In this document: positions 1 to 11,618 of the stretch, piece after piece | Layout of the letters: every line of letters begins with the position of its first letter | How positions within the stretch are numbered: the first letter of the stretch is position 1 | Assembly: GCA_028564705.1 (NCBI GenBank) | Contig: JAPXFQ010002151.1 | Location: forward strand, 620,001-684,000 | Source of the DNA: Apricaphanius iberus | Lineage: Eukaryota; Chordata; Actinopteri; Cyprinodontiformes; Aphaniidae | Length of the DNA stretch: 64,000 nucleotides | Reading direction: 5' to 3' | Notes under the pieces: model-generated | The model's input: only the letters and a program-made list of their open reading frames with translations | Databases searched by the model: none | What the model was told of the DNA's origin: nothing | Program-made: the position numbers and the translations under genes

Positions 1-190
1 TAATTTTGCAGCAGAACACCTAGTAACAAGAGCAGACTTTTTGCAGCAGGTTGTTTACTTTCAGAATGACAGGTAATGATCCGGAAAAGCTGGAGGGGGT
101 GGGTACAGGGAAAGCTGTGAGCACACACACTAATGATGCATATCCTAATGCATATCCATTGTCCCTCGTTTTATTGCAGGGTTATAAATA

Positions 191-226
<36 letters not shown>

Positions 227-1518
227 GGGTAAGGTCTAAAAATAACCCACGACATACCAAATCCCCGAAGTAGTCATCTTTCAATTATATTTGTTACATT
301 TTACATCTAATTAATCACAGGGTGGCTGTGAATTAATCATGACAATTAACATTCTTAAGTGTGACTAAAAGAAATACAAAAGGACAACTCCAGATGCTGT
401 TGCTTTTTTAAAAAATTAAATAAAGGAGAGATTAATAGATTTATTGTTTTGAACTCCACAATCACTATCATCATGTGGCACTTTTAAACTATTTATCTTT
501 TGGCAAGTTCGGAAGGCAAACTAACTGAATAAAATTTTGTCTATGAAAATGAGCAAATTTACTGAAGCTGTACAGTGAGCCAGCATGCATAAATCAACAT
601 AAATATGGTGCTTTTATTCTCTCATTTTAATGCTGATTGATCCTGGTATTTGGCTGGTGATCAGGTCCGAACTATTTTACCTCAAGCTTCTCGTGCTTTG
701 TTTTTCTCTCGGACTGTATTTTTTGGAGTGATATAACTTAATTATTTATTTTCTCTTTCTGAATTTTGTGTCTCAGTTCGTTCATCTCAAACTCGGTTTG
801 ACCTGTCTATCAGCCACACTGTAAGGCAGATATCTGTGACGTTGGTTTGATGTCAGCCCCACGGTAGGAGGGGAGCGGAATGTAATATTCGCCTCCTCAG
901 GGCGCCCCAAATCGTCCTATCTCTTGTAATCAAGAGGAGATTCTGCGCATGTACAACTTTTAATGAAAGTCTATCCACAAAGATTTTTTTGCCCCAAGAC
1001 GGAAATACATCCTCAATCAGACAACGCAGAAGTGTGTAACAACTCAACTCACCATAAACTATAAAGTAATTATCTTGCACATCTTAAAGAAAACACATTC
1101 ATTCGAAATATTTTTGTATAATTCTAAAATAAATTCCAATGTTTTATTCAAGGTAATATGGCAAATTTGGAGTGGTGAGGCAGCACCCTCTATTGGCCAA
1201 CCGCCACTGGTTTTAAGACTGTACACACACTTTAAACTCTTTTCTCAGACATGCATTAACATTTACTCACATTTGTCACTAGTTTAAATACTCTTGAAAC
1301 CCAAACTTTCCTAGATTTAAAAAAATAGGTTTAAAAAATGGGTGTTAGATTTTTTTAAGAGTCACTTTTTTGCTTTAAACACTACTTTAAAATGTCAATG
1401 ACATCATACACATCGTACGACCAGAGATACTACTTTACGGAAATCCTTATTTTTCGTTTAAATTTCATAGTGCATACATAACCGTAGACAGATAACAGTG
1501 CTAGCAACAACAACAAAA
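1..1518. other. AT-rich unique stretch, no gene supported
   Basis: Single-copy looking AT-rich DNA. A minus-strand 75-codon frame (853-1080) has no recognisable domain and is treated as chance. Around 1170-1210 there is a short GC-richer patch that may belong to a dispersed repeat, but no termini were found. An (AT)n run lies near its left end. Confidence 0.5.
195..223. repeat. (AT)n microsatellite
   Basis: About 14 uninterrupted AT units following a short AT-rich lead-in. Confidence 0.9.
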
Positions 1519-1555
1519 GTACCGCTTCAGATGCTACGATACTGTGAAGCGGTAC
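1519..1555. repeat. Perfect 11-bp inverted repeat (hairpin)
   Basis: GTACCGCTTCA at 1519-1529 is exactly complemented by TGAAGCGGTAC at 1545-1555, leaving a 15-nt loop. No associated gene or terminator-like T run. Function unknown. Confidence 0.75.
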
Positions 1556-2216
1556 ATCTGGTTGTAATCAATACTTCACTGACCATTAGCAAAATGCTAG
1601 CGAGATATTGGCAACAAGAACTCTAGAAAACTAATGGACATACGTCCGCGTTCATTCAACTTTGTATGTATAACCCATGTTGAACTTGTGAAACCTATAA
1701 AGAAATCTTAGATTTCCCAACGTCAATCAGGTGAAGGAGACAGATTTAGCTGACTAGTACCATAGACTCCCATTCATCTTGCACTCATGGCGATCGCCCC
1801 CAGTGGTACTCTGGTGGAACTGCAACCAAGTTTCATTACAATGGGACTAAATGGAGAGTGGCAAAGTCCTCCTAGAATGGCTTTAGTATTAATATGTGCA
1901 GTTTCTTTGTCCGCGCAGGCTCGGCTGCGGCTTTTTCCACTTAATGTTTTGGTGCAGGTCTCTTTTTCCGAGTGAGGAACAAAGTTATAAGGAGCTGTCT
2001 GTGCTGCTTTTTTCTTCTGCAAAAGAAGACTCATATGATATGACATGATACATTTGGCAAGTATTTGGCAAGCAGTATTCAAATGAGGAGTTTGCTGTGA
2101 CTATGAGCTGTGCCACGGCTAGAGAGAGGAGGAATAAGTGTATGGATTCATAACACGTCTATGGCAAAATAAATGGGGGGAAATACATACGTATCAATTG
2201 TTGACTGTTACAAAGT
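1556..2216. other. Unique or unclassified repeat stretch
   Basis: Overlapping open frames on both strands (1774-2082 minus, 1787-1975 plus) show no domain. The block 1760-1960 is GC-richer than its surroundings and could be part of an old dispersed repeat, but no inverted termini or target duplication could be located. Confidence 0.35.
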
Positions 2217-2780
2217 TAATTAATATTAGGCTAGAATGTTGTGAATTATATGTATTTTGTCAGTAACAAATCTTTGCTCCATTGTATTCCATTGTCAAAT
2301 TTGTTAAAATGTCCAGAATAAACTCGCTATGGTGTCCATATTTAACTAATGTTGAAATGTATTGCACTTTATCATGGCCTCTATTAAATGTCAGGTTGCA
2401 GTAGAAAAAAAACATTATCTTGAAAATGTGTAATCTAAAATGTGTGAATTTTGTTTTGGAAATGTCATCCATATAGCCATTTTGTAAGTGCGGTATTGTA
2501 CATGATTACTACATTTTATTAATTGGAACCCATGAAGATGAACCACTATAAAGGAAACTAATGAGGATCCATGAGGATCATAACTCCCTGAGCTCTCAGC
2601 GCATCTTCCCCAGGTGGAGATGCGCTGAGAGCGCAATGATGCGTCTTTGGGTGAAAAACAGGTAAATATTTACATAACTGTCAGGTTTATGGCCATTAGA
2701 GTGTCAATTATTATTAGGTTAGAATGTGTGAATGATATCTTTCATTTGTCAATAATTAACTTATGTTGAATGTGGTGCCG
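2217..2780. repeat. Imperfect local direct duplication
   Basis: The block at 2217-2270 (core ATTAGGCTAGAATG) recurs at 2703-2756 (core ATTAGGTTAGAATG) with about three-quarters identity. A second shared block, TTAACTAATGTTGAA near 2342 versus TTAACTTATGTTGAA near 2757, follows in the same order. The left copy has about 70 extra bases between the blocks. This suggests an old tandem duplication ending just before the transposon at 2790. Confidence 0.55.
2592..2632. repeat. Perfect 15-bp stem hairpin
   Basis: GCTCTCAGCGCATCT (2592-2606) pairs exactly with AGATGCGCTGAGAGC (2618-2632), with an 11-nt loop. The stem is GC-rich inside AT-rich DNA. No T run follows, and no gene is adjacent. Confidence 0.85.
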
Positions 2781-2789
2781 CAAAGTTAA

Positions 2790-3867
2790 AGGGTGGGTAT
2801 TATGATTTTTCCAGGCACAGTACCACTCTTTAGCACACTCAAATGAAAATTTTAACCTAAATCATAAAAAAAAGTATATATGAAAATCCACCTTAAAGAA
2901 CTTTACCTTCTCATCACTTCAGTATTTGACGCCTTGATATTCGCCTGAGCCTCTCTAAGACCCTCCTGTCCTTTGTGAAACTCCCCTTCCAGAACGTCAT
3001 ATACCTGCCATTATCACAGCATTTGCCTGGAGTCGGACTCAGATAATTTACAGTTTTAAGTTTTTGGTGTCTTGCATTTTAGAATTTAAGAGGGAAAAAA
3101 AAATTTTGGTGAACAATGGCAACACAAATGATCCGATATCCGACCCTGAAAGTGGGTTTTTTGAAGAACCAGTGAGAATTCAGAGGCTTTTATAAATATT
3201 AATTAATAAGAAGCCACGTCTTGCACTGGATTCATGAAAGCACCGAAATATGAAGCTAAGTGTTGCATTGAAATAAAAAATGCACAGATATGTGAAGCTA
3301 CATTTTGCATTGAATCCATAAATTCAAACAAAAATGAAGCTATGTTTTACATTGCAACCATAAAAGAACAGAAATATAAAGCTACGTTTTGAAGTCAGAG
3401 GTAGTAATACTATGTTACCGTTCTTACCTGTACTGGTTCCAATGGAGTAGTCTTGCTTTTAGGATCAATCTGTGTATCAATCCACTATCAAAAAAGGCTT
3501 TTGTTGAGAAAGCAGTCCTCTGTGAAGTGATTTGAAGACAACAGATCTTTTTTGGCCTAGTATCTTTCAAAATATGAAGTCTAAACTCTTAGCCTAGGCT
3601 AATCTTAGCAGCTGCTAGCTACTCTACCAGAGCTGGGTGGGGAGGGGAAGGGAAAGGCTGCAGGCGCAGCGGTTCGGCTGAGTAGACTACGCCAGGTAGG
3701 GGGAGGAGATAAGTGAAAAAAGGAGAGATAGGTGGGAGCAGGCGTTACAGCACCCCTAATGACTACCAGCATATAGTCAAAAATTATTCAAACATTAGTG
3801 GATGAGTCAAAGTAACACTTAACACTTAGAGTAGCAACACAAAGTCAATTTTGCATAATACCCCCCT
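2790..3867. mobile_element. Non-autonomous TTAA-type DNA transposon (Kolobok-like?)
   Basis: The left end reads AGGGTGGGTATTATG directly after a TTAA at 2786-2789. The right end reads CATAATACCCCCCT, whose complement is AGGGGGGTATTATG. The two termini therefore match over 14 bases with one inserted T. Immediately right of the element lies AAAA rather than TTAA, so the target duplication is either eroded or a single-side match. Element length is 1078 bp with no transposase frame. TTAA targets with AGGG termini fit the Kolobok superfamily as I know it, but piggyBac-like elements also use TTAA. The inside holds a 42-bp tandem repeat and a G-rich block at 3630-3730. Confidence 0.6.
3210..3393. 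repeat. 42-bp minisatellite, 4.4 copies
   Basis: Four exactly 42-bp units start at 3210, 3252, 3294 and 3336, and a partial fifth starts at 3378. Each opens with a variant of GAAGCTACGTTTTGCATTG followed by an A-rich half. The units differ from one another at many positions, so the array is old. It lies inside the TTAA-type transposon and is probably an internal repeat of that family. Confidence 0.85.
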
Positions 3868-6800
3868 AAAATTAGCACCTATTTTTAGATGCTATTTTAG
3901 CAGTAATTTCAGCAAGCATAAATTGTTGATAAAGCAGGCACAATGCACGTTAGTACGCTGTAAAGAAAGCATTAAAAAATTGTATTTAAAAATCTGTGAA
4001 ACAGCGAGGGTGAACCACCTTATAGCGAAGGACAGCTGTACATCAAAAGCTGCTTCATACTCCTTTTCTTTTGCTTCTATTAAAGGAGATTGACTGCACA
4101 AAGGCTTATATCTAAGCCTATGTGCGCAGAATTGCACACAAAGACGAGCACTGTGAGAAGTTCTGCTGTTTCGTCAGCCCTCTTCCAAAAATTACTTTGT
4201 TGGGAGAAATTACATTTACTGTACGCCTGCCACACTGTTTATGTCATATCTCCCCACTCCCCCCAAAGCCACCAAGAGGATTGTTTGTCAGGATCCTTTG
4301 GAACATTTCTTGCTGTCTGAAAGAAGCTGAATAGCAATAGTCTGTTAAAAAGTGGTGTATCTGAAGAGACAAGTCTGGTTAAAGACCGGATGGAATTGTC
4401 CGTCTATCTGGACATTAACTGATGGAATTGAATGTCTATCTGAAAACAGCTTTGGAGTCATTTTGGTCAGCCTTCTACTAATGAAAAAGTTCCCTACTAC
4501 TGAATGTTTCCTCCATTAAAGGACAATACCCATTGAAACCCCAAAGTCTCAGTTACAGATTTAAAATGCTTTCTAGATGTATTACTGTCAATTATTTTGT
4601 TTAATCTTGAATTTCATTTGTTTGTTTCATGGTGTGTTGTTTACTTAATTCTATAGGGGCAAACACATTTTTTGTGTAATTAGCTGCCTAATTAACAATT
4701 AAATAATACGTTTTGCCTTGTTTTAACACACAAATGTTGCTACAGTCCAGGGTTAAAACCAGAAGAATGTGCTGCATGATTTAAGAATTTCATTTCTGAA
4801 GAAAAACAGGTGATTGATTACTGCAACAGTGTAAAGCCGGAAGGCCCATTCATTACGCTCAGAGGGGCACATTTGGGCTTTGAGAGGAAAAAACCCCCAC
4901 ATGTAGTGTATATGTCAGTGTGCGCTGACACTGAGGAGGGAAAAGACAGCATAGATCCCTGTGTCTGGGATGTTTTTGAGACGCTCTAAGATGAAAAAGG
5001 TGAGAAGGGCCACAGGAACAGATTCCCATGATCCTGAGTGACCTGACCTGGGCCGTGCTAGGCCTGGGTAGTGATAACGGTGAGTGTTTGCGTGTGGGTG
5101 GGTGTGGGGGTTAGCTGTTAGCGGGCTGATTGCTGTAAACAGCAGTTCTGGAGGGCCACTTTTTTTCTAAAAATTAGCTTTCTTTTCTCTCGGCTGCTCT
5201 CATTTCATCAAGCATGCAACATTTCAGAAATCATGTCTTTAATGAAGGCTGCGTCGCATCATCACAAGCCAATGACAACAACGGCAGCGGCAGCTCAGGA
5301 ATAATAAATATAATCTGTGGCTGTTTATGAGTTTTCCTGTGTGTGTGCATCTGGGTGTCTTAAAGAGGAGATGATAGTTCAGTGAGCATAATAAACTCTG
5401 AACCAATCACATATCACTTTCATCTAGGGATTTTCCAACATCCTTCTCTCTAATTGGCTATCATGTAATCCCCCCTCCCAAAAGACCTCTCTGCCTTTCA
5501 TTCATTACGCTGTCTCCCTCTGTCACTGTCTCTTCTCCTGATTGTCTGTTCACTTCATCCCGTCCCGCCCATGTAAACCTTTAAGTTATTCTATAGTTAC
5601 CAGTCTTTCAATAACAATTGCACTGTTCGTAACAGACGATCGTCTATTCTTCTCCACAGATGTCCGACTTTCCTTCCATTGATCTCCCCTCTAACATCTC
5701 CACCCCATATAACTCATCCTCATGTCTGTTTCCCCCTCATCTTCCTCCCTTCTCCCCATTCCTTCCTCACATCAGGGGGAGTCATTGAGTGTGTAATCGC
5801 TTGGTTACGGTGTGTCACTCTGCGTCTGAACTCACCATCTGTCCTCTGGGTTTCCGTCTGGGACCGCAGACACAAACACACAGATACTCTCACGCAGACT
5901 CACATAGCAGAGCCAAGCTCATTCACACCACAATATGATGACAGCTGTATCACCCACCTATTGACATGAGCTGTCAGAAGGGCAGTGACTAACATAACAC
6001 ATTTTGACATATCCCACTCACACAGGCAGTGAACACAGGGTTCATGCTTTGCTATGAGTTATGATTGTTCCTCAGCGGTGATCCCAGCGCAATTTGATGG
6101 CGCCTGATGTTTAGTGACTTGGTGACTATGCATGCAAGGTCTTGGGTGTGTGAAACGATAACAATAATTCCCCTGTGATTTTTTTTTTTGCTGAAATGCA
6201 CCTTGGGAGATGAAGTCTACTTTGTACTAATGAGGTTTCGTTTTTGATTTGGTAGAAAATCAGTTGAGATGGGAATTCCAGATTTCCTCAGCTCTTACAC
6301 ATTCATGTATTAGTACAAATTAGATTAGACTTTCATGAACACTAACTTCTCATTCCACATAAATCTAAGAAAGGTTGCCACACAAAAGTTCAAACCACAT
6401 CAGGTGCTGCACAAGACATTTTTAATGTCTGTCAGTTTAATGGGGTCAAAAAATGTTTTCATAATTTATATGCGTTCACCCATCAGATTTTAAAATTATA
6501 ATATATTCAACTGTATTTGTTTTTTATTTGTTTAATAATATTCAACCCAAACAAGATGAACAGAGAACTACATACAGGGAATCAAATTAAACGACTGAAC
6601 TCATAATATGAACAGCTCACCTGCTGTGGCCTGAGCACAGTCTCACAAGTTCCTCCTGATCTGCATGGAACTGAAATGTGCACTCTCTTGTGCGTAATCA
6701 AATACTGGGATTGCTGCAGAGGTAATTGACATGTTCTGGAGGTTGAATGAGCGTTCCAATACAACAATGAAGACTGGAATTAAGCTCCAATTTAGCTTCA

Positions 6801-7713
6801 TCAGAAAACGTAAAGACTTGCTGATGACTACTTTCCTGACCCAAAAGCTATTGCTTCAGTGGAAGGAGATTCTTAAGCATGCAGCATTGGTTGACATAAC
6901 ACCAAGCTAAATATGCAATATTGGCATTGCTATCAGAAGATGCAAAATACTGGGAGGAGAACAGGAACAAAAGTAGGCATTCCAGATTAAGTGTGATTTA
7001 CTAAACATCAAAATGATTGTGCCGGCTCTTTTATCATCTATTTTATTTTTTCTTCTAAAAGGCATATCCTATCTATGTGCCACCACAATCAACAGAAGTT
7101 TATTATTGACACATGAAAAATGCCATTCACTTATCAACCATAAAGACTGAAGAAACAAACCAAGCTCAAGTTTAGTCTATTTTATTTACCAAATGGCTCA
7201 AACAAAGTAAATTCAATCTACTTTAAAATGATCTATGTTTACTATGTGATGCTAAATGGTAATGCTAAACTAAAAACATGGAGGACTACGGGAGTAAACA
7301 CAACAACGTCACCGGAAGGTCCACCTCACGTGATTACGTCGTAAGCATGTGTGGGGGGAAGGGGGAGAGAGAGAGGAAAGGGGGGGCAACAAGCAGCTCT
7401 TCTCATTTAGGGCAACCGTACCACAGAAAGCTCACTGGATTCTAACAGTTGGGAATCAACACCCCAAAAAATAAAAATAAAAACAGAACATACTTCTTTT
7501 GCTTACAAATCAAAAGAAAACAGTAACTTTAACACAAACACAAAATCAATCAGTTCTTAGCAGAACATGTATGCACAATTTACTAGATCGGCTCTAACCA
7601 GATAAGAGAAAATAAAGAGAAAAAAAGAGTTCCTACTTTGGGGATTTTTCCTTCTACGATCAGAGGATGGGCTTTGAAGAAAGGCTGCCCTTGGGGGGGA
7701 AAGGATTTAATCC
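3868..7713. other. Long unique stretch, no gene supported
   Basis: AT-rich, mostly single-copy DNA. Short frames (for example 4090-4320 and 5679-5969) carry no domain and no splice context. The segment 5180-5340 is of higher complexity and lacks repeat character. It could be conserved non-coding DNA, which only alignment could show. A CpG-containing patch at 7290-7350 holds CACGTG and a TTACGTC-like site. Confidence 0.4.
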
Positions 7714-7719
7714 ACTCAC

Positions 7720-7792
7720 CTGAGTTGCGCAGGAGAGGCGAACTGGACGCTGACGGCCGATGCACTATCACCTCCTGGTTTACGAGATACAT
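7720..7792 (-). other. Candidate minus-strand exon end with consensus donor
   Basis: Reading the minus strand, an open frame from ATG at 7792 runs 24 codons to CAG|GTGAGT, a perfect consensus 5' splice site with the intron starting at 7719. No matching acceptor or second exon was found, and the 24 residues match no family I recognise. A consensus donor alone occurs by chance at this scale. Confidence 0.2.
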
Positions 7793-8599
7793 TCAGTGTC
7801 CTTCTTTAAGATGGTGCTCGGATGCTCTCTTTGGAATCTTTTGATTTAGTGATCTGTACTTTGCGTATAAAGTAGAAAATGTCTGTACCTCTGCTCTAAG
7901 TGGTCAGTGGGGTAAATATTGAACACTCAAAATGATGGATAGCCTTCAGAATTTGAAATCAGATTTAAAAAAAAAAATCAAATACAGAAAATATTTATTT
8001 AACAAAACCCCTGATCCATACATTAAAAACATTTTCAAAATTTCCACCATAATTATTAAATCATAAACGGTAACATATTGTCATTGGAAAACTTATTGGA
8101 TTTGACTCTAGAGGGGTGTCACCTCTTGGTCATTTGACAGTCAATCTCTGGACAGCTGTTTTTAAATCCTGTTTGTCGTAAAAGACCTAAAAAGAATAAC
8201 AGTGTCCTCTCTGTGTTCTGTGTACTTCTGTATTAAAATAGTAAACAAATGTTCAAGTTTGGTTCAGTTAGACCAGAGTGGCCAGGATGTTTCTTTATAA
8301 GAAAAGTTTTTTCTCTCAACCCTACTCCGTATTTAAGGCATTTGGAGAACTGGCAGAGGTCCCTGTGACCATCTATTGCTGTCAGGCCTCTTTGATCCAC
8401 CCATTTGGTCTTTGTGTCAGATGAAGGTAAAAATGATCCTTCAGGAAGAATATAAGAACAATTTAAATACTTAAAGGGGTGGCACGTTCTTCTCAGGCAG
8501 ACAGAGCAATTCTTTGGTACAGTACAACTTTAATATTTCCGTAAATCGATCTGTAAGTTCAATAAATGATATTTGGCCTATTTGAAATATTGCACTCAC
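7793..8599. other. Unique stretch, no gene seen
   Basis: AT-rich with homopolymer runs. No open frame with domain character, no terminal repeats. A short minus-strand frame near the right edge continues from the candidate exon at 8600-8797. Confidence 0.4.
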
Positions 8600-8797
8600 A
8601 ACATGTCTGAAATTAGCTGAATATCTCCTGAAGAGCCTCAGACATTCCTCCTTCCACACGCTGTCTTCAACGTCATGACAACATTCTCGGAGTGCTATCT
8701 CAATCAAGTCCAGCGTGAGGAGCGCGGCTGCCGTCGGGCTCTTCTCCGAGCTAACCGCATTAGGTGTTCTGCCTGGCCTCAGGCGGAGCTGGCACCT
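8600..8797 (-). other. Candidate coding exon, identity unknown
   Basis: On the minus strand a 66-codon stop-free block is bounded on the 3' side by a GTGAGT donor (intron from 8599). On the 5' side lies a possible acceptor: a C-rich pyrimidine tract (complement of the G run near 8813-8826) followed by CAGTAG. An in-frame TAG sits exactly at that acceptor, so the exon would have to begin at 8797. The residues look protein-like, with a run reading VEDSVWKEECLRLFRRYS, but I cannot assign a family. The opposite strand is also open here, so coding on either strand remains unproven. Confidence 0.25.
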
Positions 8798-8859
8798 CTA
8801 CTGCGGGGAATCGGGGGGGGGGGGGGGTCCATTAACATCGGCCCCGTTGCTGCGTCAGC

Positions 8860-9014
8860 AGGCCCAGTTTGAGGAGATGTTCTCCAGCATTGGTCCAAAC
8901 ATCACCCGCCGAGACAATAACTACAATGATGAGCGGCTGTACTGTGGTTCATGGCTCACTTCTCGGCGGAGTGAGCAGGGCATTGGAAACCAAAACGGCC
9001 CACAAACCTCTTAA
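8860..9014 (+). other. Coding-like plus-strand segment, identity unknown
   Basis: A frame open from about 8715 reads through to TAA at 9012-9014. Its second half includes EEMFSSIGPNITRRDNNYND, which looks protein-like. A CAG|CAG junction near 8858 could be an acceptor but has a weak pyrimidine tract, and no GT donor is obvious. It could be an ultraconserved-type non-coding block or a decayed exon. Confidence 0.2.
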
Positions 9015-10936
9015 GAGCTTTCCTGTCTAATTAGTTTAACCTGTTTATGTGTATTTTTTATTCTTGTCTCTGTGTAGAAAACAGCTTGTGTCATATAGCT
9101 CGGGGGTGATAAGCCACTGTGTTTATCAGCATTTCCTTCATGTCATCCTAATGTAGTCCTGTAAACATCTTCAGTGCGCCAGACCTTTTTTTTGTTTTGT
9201 TTTTCAGGAAGGCATTGTGCAATCGGGAAAAATAACTATATATATATTAATTTCCACAGGTGATAGCTGATTGTTGTTGATGACTTTCTGCTTTTGTGCG
9301 CGGGGACCGGAGGACGGACGCTGTGGAGAGATGTGGGGGGTAATCAAAATGTTGCTTGGAGGTGAGGGCGTAGCTAGGAAGAATCAGACATTTAGCACTC
9401 AACGTGGCGGCCGCGAGAGTTTCAAAAGATTACTGAAACATACGTACATAAATTCTCGAATGAAACACTCTAGGCATGTTTTTAAGGAGGGAATGTGACA
9501 AAAAGCTTTAAAAAGGGGAATTTATATGCCACCCCCATTTTAAACAAAATGGACCAAGCCTAATGAAACCAAATCAACCTGGCACAACTTGATACTCTCA
9601 GCTTTTTGGACTGAAAACTAATTTATTTAATGTGTGTAAAACTACTGCACGGTTGTACCACACACTAAAATTGTGCTTTTGATGACGGATAAGTAATATT
9701 ATTACTACTATTAATTAGGTTTCTAAGTAAGTTCTTGGTCAAATTAAACCTATAAATGTGTTCAACTCCAGTTTCAGGTAACATTTTGCACAAGCATAAA
9801 AATGTAAAAAGTACTTAAAGTATGAACTGATGGATCAGCCTTCATTCTTTTAACTTTGTTTGGTTCTTTAATATGTATTTAATACTTTCAGTAATTTCTA
9901 TGCACTCTTTCACACCTTACCACTGAGTGAGCAATTACTGGATGACAGACTCATCAACAGAAATCCAAAAGACATCATCTCCCTGCAAGTGAGCATGGGC
10001 TGACTTTTAGTTTAAGATTAGAGGAGACAGCTGTTGCGCTTCAATGAACAATTATCAGTGATTGTCACCACTGCAGCGACTATTAACCTTCATCGTACGT
10101 GAGTCTGTCTGTGTCCGAGGGCAGAAACAATGTGTCTGAAGATGTATCGCCACAGAAGTGGGCCAGTGCTGTCGTTTCGACAGAAGTGCAAGTACAAAAG
10201 AAAAGAAAAGGTAACAAGAGGAAACACAATAAAATTCTGTCTGCTGTACTGATAGGCAATCTGAGAATAAATGCATAACAAACCAATTATACCTCATCAG
10301 AGCTGAATGGGAGTAAAAAGGCATCGGTGCATGAAATAGTCTATTATGATAAGAATTAAAATAGTCTATCAGCATCAGATCTGGAATACTGTGGCGTGAT
10401 AAGAGCTAAACAGGCAGAATGTGAATGCTGTACTCAATTGCATCCTTTGATTTATCCGTACGGTTTCACATCAGAGGAAATGCCTGCCAGCGTGGCTCAT
10501 TTAAAGCAGCTAAAACACAGCTTTGATCACATTACTCTGAGAAGAAAGGCATAACTTTCACAATTTACTTTCCTAACTAATATTTTCACAGATTACATTT
10601 TTGAAGTGTTTAACATACAAGCATAGGGGAACTTAATGTCTGAAATGAAAAGACTCTATGAAACAAAAAAAACTCAATAAAGTTACTGTTAAATTCCAAA
10701 CTTTACCCAAACCTGATGAGGGTTTTTGGATAGCTTTATTTCACTTTCAGCTTGATTAAATGGGATTTAAGTTATTTCTTTACTCTTACAATTCCATATT
10801 TTGATGCAAATTAGCTAAATTGCTGTAATGTTTGAGTTGGATTATATATAATACAGCTTCACAAAGTGGTATACATCTGTAGGAAGAAAGTAGTTTCCTA
10901 AATTTAGCAGGCAAAAGCCTTTACAGTTGTCAAAAA

Positions 10937-10939
<3 letters not shown>
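9015..10939. other. Unique stretch, no gene seen
   Basis: AT-rich single-copy DNA. The overlapping minus frames at 10055-10375 are three reading frames of the same bases with no domain. No repeat termini were identified. Confidence 0.4.

Positions 10940-11007
<68 letters not shown>
10940..11007. repeat. (TA)34 microsatellite
   Basis: An uninterrupted TA dinucleotide run of about 68 bp. Confidence 0.95.
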
Positions 11008-11009
<2 letters not shown>

Positions 11010-11164
11010 CAGTTAATAACATGGTAAATTCTCACCCCTAGTTTTTCGCCTAAGTTTTTTTCAGGGCATGGTGTAATCTAAAATTTGCATGTAAAGGTTC
11101 CATCCAAAATCATTTTTCCAAATATTTCAAAATGTAGCTTTAAATACAAATTTACATAATTCAA

Positions 11165-11615
11165 AGAGACTTCTGGTGAGCACTGGACTCCAGCAAGGTT
11201 GGATTTTGTCACCAATTCAGTTCATAACTTTTATGGGCAGGATGTCTAGGTGCAGGCATGTTGAGAGGATCTGTTTTGGTGGCTGAAGAATCAAGTCTCT
11301 GCTTTTTGCAGATGATGTGGTCCTGTTGGCCTCATCAGGATGTCATCTCCAGCTTTTGCAGTTCGCTGCCAAGTGTGAATCATCCAGGATGGAGATCAGC
11401 ACCTCCAAATCTGAGTCCATGGTCTTGAGCTGAAAAAAGGTAAAGTCGCTTCTCCCTGGGTTTGGGACAAGGTCTTTCCCAAGTGGAGGAGTTTAAGTAT
11501 CTTGTGGTCTTGTTCACGAAAGAGGGAAAAACGGAGAGGACGATTGACAGTTGGATTGATGCTGTATCTGCAAGGATACAGGCACTGTACTGGTCTGTTG
11601 CAGTGAAACTGAGCC
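11165..11615 (+). pseudogene. Decayed Rex3/RTE reverse transcriptase, left half
   Basis: The plus strand translates to a degraded C-terminal reverse transcriptase. It starts with a GLQQGWILSPIQF block (equivalent of GLRQGCPLSP), then FADDVVLLAS at 11305-11334 with both catalytic aspartates kept, then a QVEEFKYL block at about 11480. Stops and frame changes break it, for example near 11285 and 11430. The same family occurs on the minus strand at 45.6-47.3 kb, which gave the alignment. The copy is interrupted after the VKLS codons by the PIF/Harbinger insertion at 11619 and resumes at 12982. Confidence 0.8.
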
Positions 11616-11618
11616 TTA

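Noticed and set aside
3210..3393. 42-bp repeats considered as a CRISPR-like array
   Set aside because: Units are contiguous with no distinct spacers, and the DNA is from a vertebrate.
5679..5969. 96-codon plus-strand frame
   Set aside because: Composition follows CT- and CA-rich DNA; no domain or conservation signal visible.
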